The notes below the pieces were generated by a model. It saw only the letters and a list, made by a program, of their open reading frames with translations. It had not been told where the DNA came from and searched no databases. 64,000 nt of DNA, from contig NZ_JPRI01000001.1 in assembly GCF_000737765.1 (NCBI RefSeq), positions 868,001-932,000 of the forward strand. The letters run 5' to 3'. Shown one piece after another: positions 60,482 through 64,000 of this stretch. Source of the DNA: Chryseobacterium vrystaatense (GTDB taxonomy: Bacteria; Bacteroidota; Bacteroidia; Flavobacteriales; Weeksellaceae). Position 1 is the stretch's first letter. Every line of letters starts with the position of its first letter. A program made the position numbers and the translations under genes.

Positions 60482-60618
60482 ATTTTCCTCTGTTTAAGGT
60501 GCTGCAAATATAAAAGGAATATTAATATCAGGCAAATTTTATCCCCAATTTACAGTGGTTTTTGATGAAAAATGTTGACTTTCAGTAAGAAATATTTCAA
60601 TAGTTTTTTTATTTAACT
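60482..60618. other. Region between tRNA-Asn and the ATPase gene
   Basis: About 137 nt. It holds the tRNA promoter region. I see nothing else of note. Confidence 0.3.
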
Positions 60619-61338
60619 CTAATAATCTTCAAATAAATGCCGGAAATAGTGCTCGGGAGATTCTAAAAAATTCTTTGTTAGCTGATAATGCTCTGTTTCT
60701 TTATAGTGAGTCCGTTGAATTTGATCGTCCAGTAAATAAATTTCTGCGCCCGGATAACACATGAGAATCGGTGAGTGCGTAGAAATAATGAATTGGGCTT
60801 TTCCTGCTTTTTCTAATTTATGAATAATGGATAACAGTGAAAGCTGTCTCTGTGGGGAAAGCGCAGATTCTGGCTCATCAAGTATATAAAGGCCATTCTG
60901 GAAATGATTATGGAATAACGAAAGGAAAGCTTCACCATGCGACTGTTGGCGCAGAGATTTCCCGCCGTACGCATCCAGTACTCTTGCATCTTCCTTGGCC
61001 ACTTCGTCGATATAGGTTGCGAAATTAAAAAAACTCTCCGCTCTCATGAAAAATCCCTGACCTGTTTTAGTAGTCCAGGAAAGAGTGAGGTATTCGGATA
61101 GTTCAGATTCGGTTTTGTGAAAATTATAGTTATGATTTCGGCTGCCTCCCGAAACATTGAAATCGCACTTTTCTGCGATAGCTTCCAACAACGTTGATTT
61201 GCCAATTCCATTCTCACCAACCAAAAAAGTAACATTGCTTTTGAGTTTCAGATCTAAACCTTTGCTTAGAAAAGGAAGATTGAAGGGGTAGTCTGTAGGA
61301 TGGTTATCTTTTAGATAAATGCGGGATAAATAAGGCAT
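60619..61338 (-). CDS. ABC-type AAA ATPase (SMC-like)
   Basis: 239 residues. Walker A is GENGIGKST (41-49), Walker B is LYILDEPESALSP, and the H-loop is ISTHSP. The D-loop and signature region read QSHGEAFLSLF. It is a small AAA_21/ABC-like ATPase with no membrane domain, like the predicted ATPases near DNA-repair or toxin-antitoxin genes. Its substrate is not known. No partner gene is adjacent. Confidence 0.85.
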   Translation of the reverse strand: MPYLSRIYLKDNHPTDYPFNLPFLSKGLDLKLKSNVTFLVGENGIGKSTLLEAIAEKCDFNVSGGSRNHNYNFHKTESELSEYLTLSWTTKTGQGFFMRAESFFNFATYIDEVAKEDARVLDAYGGKSLRQQSHGEAFLSLFHNHFQNGLYILDEPESALSPQRQLSLLSIIHKLEKAGKAQFIISTHSPILMCYPGAEIYLLDDQIQRTHYKETEHYQLTKNFLESPEHYFRHLFEDY

Positions 61339-61585
61339 AATGTTTATTTTATTAAATGTATTTAATTTTTATCACGCCAAATATATTACAATCAAAAAAG
61401 ATCAATATTTGAATAAAAATATTCTCTCTACCTGGATTCATATAATTTATAGGCATCTAGATTATTTTAGTACGAGTTTTATACTAGAAAATTGCAGAAA
61501 AGTGTTATATGATTGGAAAATAACGATGTTACACTATTATTAATATCTAAATTTTTCGATATTTGTATTCTTAATTCAATTTTTC
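61339..61585. other. AT-rich region with no supported gene
   Basis: About 250 nt. A plus-strand open frame (61340-61543) has no start signal or recognisable features and is rejected. The promoter of the methyltransferase gene lies here but I see no clear box. Confidence 0.4.
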
Positions 61586-62284
61586 ATGAAATATCCTTTT
61601 AATAAAAAATTCTATGAATTCATAGATGATGAATATAAACTATACTATCTGTCACCATTTGTTCATGATATTTCAAATTTTTTAGAGCATAATAAAGAAA
61701 ACTATCAAGATGTTTTAGATTTTGGATGTGGGTATGGTGAATTATCCCAAGTTTTTCATCAATGTGGTTTTAATGTAACTGGTATAGATATGGATGAGGA
61801 ACGAATTAGTCAGGCAAAAATAAAATTTCAAAATATTAATTTTTTAAGTAATTGTTACGATGGTATACTTTCTTTTCCGGATAATTCGTTTGATGTAATA
61901 TTTTCTAGTAGTGTTCTGCAGTATATAGATCATGATTCATTTTTTTTAGAATGTAAAAGAATTTTGCGAGAAGGCGGTTGTGTGATTTTTATTGAAAACT
62001 TGAAAAACAACCCCATTACAAGAATTGGAAGAGCATATTTAAAGATGAAAAAATTTAATTATCAGTCGTATCCATGGAATCATTTAAGTTTAAATGAAAT
62101 AAGTAGTATGAATAAATTTTTTCATTTGAATACAGTCAAAACGTATCATTTTTTTGGACCGTTATTGTATGTGTCCGGTTTTAAGATGATTAAGCCACTA
62201 TTAAAAAGGGTGGACCAAGTGTTGATGAAGGTTAGTTTTGTAAGGCGTGTTTCATGGTTGGTGTTAATTATTGGTAAAAAATGA
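61586..62284 (+). CDS. Class I SAM-dependent methyltransferase
   Basis: 232 residues. The SAM-binding motif LDFGCGYGE lies at 44-52, followed by GIDMDEERI (motif II) and FSSSVLQYID (motif IV). The substrate is unknown. The gene and its partner use more AT-rich codons than their neighbours by eye, and they overlap by 4 nt (ATGA). This suggests one co-translated unit, possibly acquired from elsewhere. Confidence 0.82.
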   Translation: MKYPFNKKFYEFIDDEYKLYYLSPFVHDISNFLEHNKENYQDVLDFGCGYGELSQVFHQCGFNVTGIDMDEERISQAKIKFQNINFLSNCYDGILSFPDNSFDVIFSSSVLQYIDHDSFFLECKRILREGGCVIFIENLKNNPITRIGRAYLKMKKFNYQSYPWNHLSLNEISSMNKFFHLNTVKTYHFFGPLLYVSGFKMIKPLLKRVDQVLMKVSFVRRVSWLVLIIGKK

Positions 62285-63507
62285 TAACAAAAAAATATTC
62301 AAAAATAAATTTTCTGAATTTTTTACCTTTTGTAAATGATATAGTAAAATCAAATAAATCAGAGGAGCTTCTTTCATTTTTAATTTGGGAGTTTTCATGG
62401 TTTTTTTTTAAAAAAAACATCAAACAGGTTCAATTTGTAAATGAAAAACCAAGCTTATTATTCAATAAAAGTTTTAATGAGGTATGTCTTATTTTACATC
62501 CTAATTTTTGTGAAAGCTCAGACGATTTTAGTCTTGTATATTTTGACAAAAATAGCGGAATATTTGGTTCGATGATTAGTAATCCTTCTAAATTATTTTT
62601 TAAAGATGGTGTAGGGAATATAGTACAACGCTTTGATTTTGATAATAATATTGAAGGTATTTTTATTGATAGCCGGGGAAGTGTTTTTGTCTGTTGTGGT
62701 GGAATAGTATTTAAATCTACTGATTCTGGTTTTACATTTAAAAAAGTGTTAGCTTTTTCTTCAGACCAAAGTAGATTTTTATTTGAAACAATAACTGAGA
62801 CCGAAAATAACGAAATATTAATTGGCGAATATGCCAATGTTAAGAAGGATAGGAAATGGATCTTTGTAGGATATATTTATATATCTTATGATGCTGGAGA
62901 ATCATGGAAAAAAAGTGATTTTCTTAAAAATAAAATAAATAAGCATATTCACATCGTAAAATGGATTAAAAGTTTGAAATATTTGGTTCTTACTGAAGGA
63001 GATAATAAAAAAGGGATTTGGATAAATAATTCAAATAATTACATATTACAAGGAAAAAGTAAGGAAAAGGGGTGGTTTAGATTAAATAAGTTTCATATCC
63101 AAAAAGGCGGATATACAAGCTTGGTTGAAACAAAGAAGAATATAATTTTAGGTACCGACTATTATATGGGTACCAATTTCATTGTGTCTACCGCAAATTT
63201 TAAAAAGTTTAGTTCTGCGATGATTCCGGATCCATATAGAAAGTCAGCCGTGTTCAGGATGCTTTACTTAAGAAATGGAATGGTTTGGGGAAGCCTATAT
63301 AATCACGTAAGTCCAAATAGGAGTCTGCTTATGTATTCTCGTGATTTTGGTAAAACTTGGTATAAGTTTTTAGAGTATGATGGGTCTATGATTAAAATGA
63401 GCATAGTTAGCAATTCGGGAGAGGATTGTTTCTATGTATTAATAGAAGATTTATTTTCAGATCAATTCAAAACATATAAAATGTATTCATTGGATAAGAT
63501 GTCATAG
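62281..63507 (+). CDS. Asp-box (BNR/sialidase-like) beta-propeller protein
   Basis: 408 residues. At least three Asp-box motifs are present (KSTDSGFTF, ISYDAGESW, YSRDFGKTW; pattern S/Y-x-D-x-G-x-x-W/F), which occur in sialidase-like propellers. I see no signal peptide. Such proteins often bind or cut glycans, but no catalytic sialidase Arg triad can be identified. It overlaps the methyltransferase by 4 nt and likely works with it, for instance in surface glycan or glycolipid synthesis. The gene is AT-rich. Confidence 0.7.
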   Translation: MITKKYSKINFLNFLPFVNDIVKSNKSEELLSFLIWEFSWFFFKKNIKQVQFVNEKPSLLFNKSFNEVCLILHPNFCESSDDFSLVYFDKNSGIFGSMISNPSKLFFKDGVGNIVQRFDFDNNIEGIFIDSRGSVFVCCGGIVFKSTDSGFTFKKVLAFSSDQSRFLFETITETENNEILIGEYANVKKDRKWIFVGYIYISYDAGESWKKSDFLKNKINKHIHIVKWIKSLKYLVLTEGDNKKGIWINNSNNYILQGKSKEKGWFRLNKFHIQKGGYTSLVETKKNIILGTDYYMGTNFIVSTANFKKFSSAMIPDPYRKSAVFRMLYLRNGMVWGSLYNHVSPNRSLLMYSRDFGKTWYKFLEYDGSMIKMSIVSNSGEDCFYVLIEDLFSDQFKTYKMYSLDKMS

Positions 63508-63545
63508 ATTAATCCCAAGCCGATATATATAGTTTAGCTATGTAA

Positions 63546-63574
63546 AGAGACCTGCAGAAAAGCAGGTCTTTTGG
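63546..63574. terminator. Bidirectional terminator between convergent genes
   Basis: Stem AGACCTGC/GCAGGTCT with a 6-nt loop and T4 tail, between the Asp-box gene and the S41 peptidase fragment. Confidence 0.85.
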
Positions 63575-63578
63575 TGTT

Positions 63579-64000
63579 TTATTTCTTTAAGTCTTTTAGT
63601 ATTTCCTGAACAGCTTTTTCAAGTTGAGGATCCTTATCCTGAAGTCTGTCTACGAAAGTATTTTTAATATAAATATCAGGTTTCACGCCTGTTTTTTCCA
63701 GATTCTGACCATCAAGGGTGTAGGTTCCCCATGAAGGGAGTCTGTAATAAGAGCCGTCAACTAAGCTTTTTCCTGAAGTAAAGATAATCCAGCGATAAGT
63801 GTCCTGACCGATGATTTTCCCTAATTTCAGTGCTTTAAAGCCTGCTGCCGTCATTTCGGCATCGCTCAGTGAGCTTTCATTAATCAGGAGAATGATAGGT
63901 TTTCCAGCAGGAGCAAAGTTAGGCTGAGTGGTCATTTTCCCTTCACGGTATTTCCATTGCAGATAAGGCTTTTGAGCAAGGAAATTTAATACTTTGTCGT
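63579..64000 (-). CDS. S41-family C-terminal processing peptidase, 3' fragment
   Basis: The frame is open to the window edge, so the 5' part lies beyond it. Visible residues include APAGKPIILLINESSLSDAE, with the nucleophile Ser in NESSLSDAEM, and the GQDTYRWIIF region. The nearby Lys/Arg of the catalytic dyad is not clear in this piece. The C-terminal TGVKPDIYIKNT is typical of S41 (tricorn/CtpA-type) peptidases. They process periplasmic proteins. Confidence 0.8.
   Translation of the reverse strand, partial: DKVLNFLAQKPYLQWKYREGKMTTQPNFAPAGKPIILLINESSLSDAEMTAAGFKALKLGKIIGQDTYRWIIFTSGKSLVDGSYYRLPSWGTYTLDGQNLEKTGVKPDIYIKNTFVDRLQDKDPQLEKAVQEILKDLKK

Noticed and set aside
61340..61543. Open frame of 67 codons on the plus strand
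   Set aside because: AT-rich filler frame with no promoter, no family resemblance and no conserved start. Open frames of this length arise by chance in such DNA.

Overview
The window looks like the chromosome of a flavobacterium, most probably Chryseobacterium or a close relative (Weeksellaceae). The evidence is the AT-rich composition, the Bacteroidetes-type -7 boxes (TAnnTTTG) upstream of several genes, and the families present: DUF5686 protein, extended L21, TPR histidine kinase lipoprotein, TonB-dependent receptors with PepSY partners, BlaI/M56 pair, and many bacteriocin-like short peptides with an MKNLKKL leader. This assignment is an inference from gene content, not from a database search. 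I see no phage, insertion sequence or CRISPR array.

Layout. Positions 1-2,700 hold the start of the division and cell wall cluster (rsmH start, mraZ and its operator) diverging from an alpha/beta hydrolase, engB and an ElaA-like acetyltransferase. Positions 2,747-10,125 are the most unusual part. A two-component system (TPR lipoprotein histidine kinase plus LuxR-type response regulator) sits with a type I restriction N-domain protein, a TM2 protein, a basic-adaptor protein and a divergent membrane protein. Around them lie eight very short genes that encode one family of 52-69 residue peptides, with a hydrophobic N-terminus and a conserved GGxT...PP tail. Six of these are too short for ordinary gene calling. 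Two TACGG-N4-CCGTA palindromes mark the promoters at both edges of the kinase/regulator block. I propose this as a peptide-sensing or peptide-based envelope system and as the best candidate for something undescribed.

Positions 10,188-21,033 carry msrA, a ROK sugar kinase and an iron-siderophore operon of three TonB-dependent receptors and two PepSY membrane proteins. Next come secA, a DUF2795 protein, a UDP-sugar epimerase, DUF2797, an AsmA-like protein and a radical SAM protein. Positions 31,400-32,591 hold four bacteriocin-like precursors, and 56,481-56,918 hold two more. The two plus-strand clusters share a 29-nt leader element with a compensatory base change. Between them are housekeeping and metabolic genes: 2OG oxygenase, menD, pabC-pabB, membrane proteins, uvrB, M56/BlaI, PQQ sugar dehydrogenase, TonB receptor, aminotransferase plus flavoprotein, tryptophanase, miaE, acyltransferase, zinc peptidase, rplU-rpmA and DUF5686.

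The non-coding stretch 59,574-60,375 contains a tight cluster of DnaA-box-like 9-mers and is a candidate replication origin. It is followed by tRNA-Asn, an ATPase, an AT-rich methyltransferase/Asp-box protein pair and the 3' end of an S41 peptidase that runs off the window.
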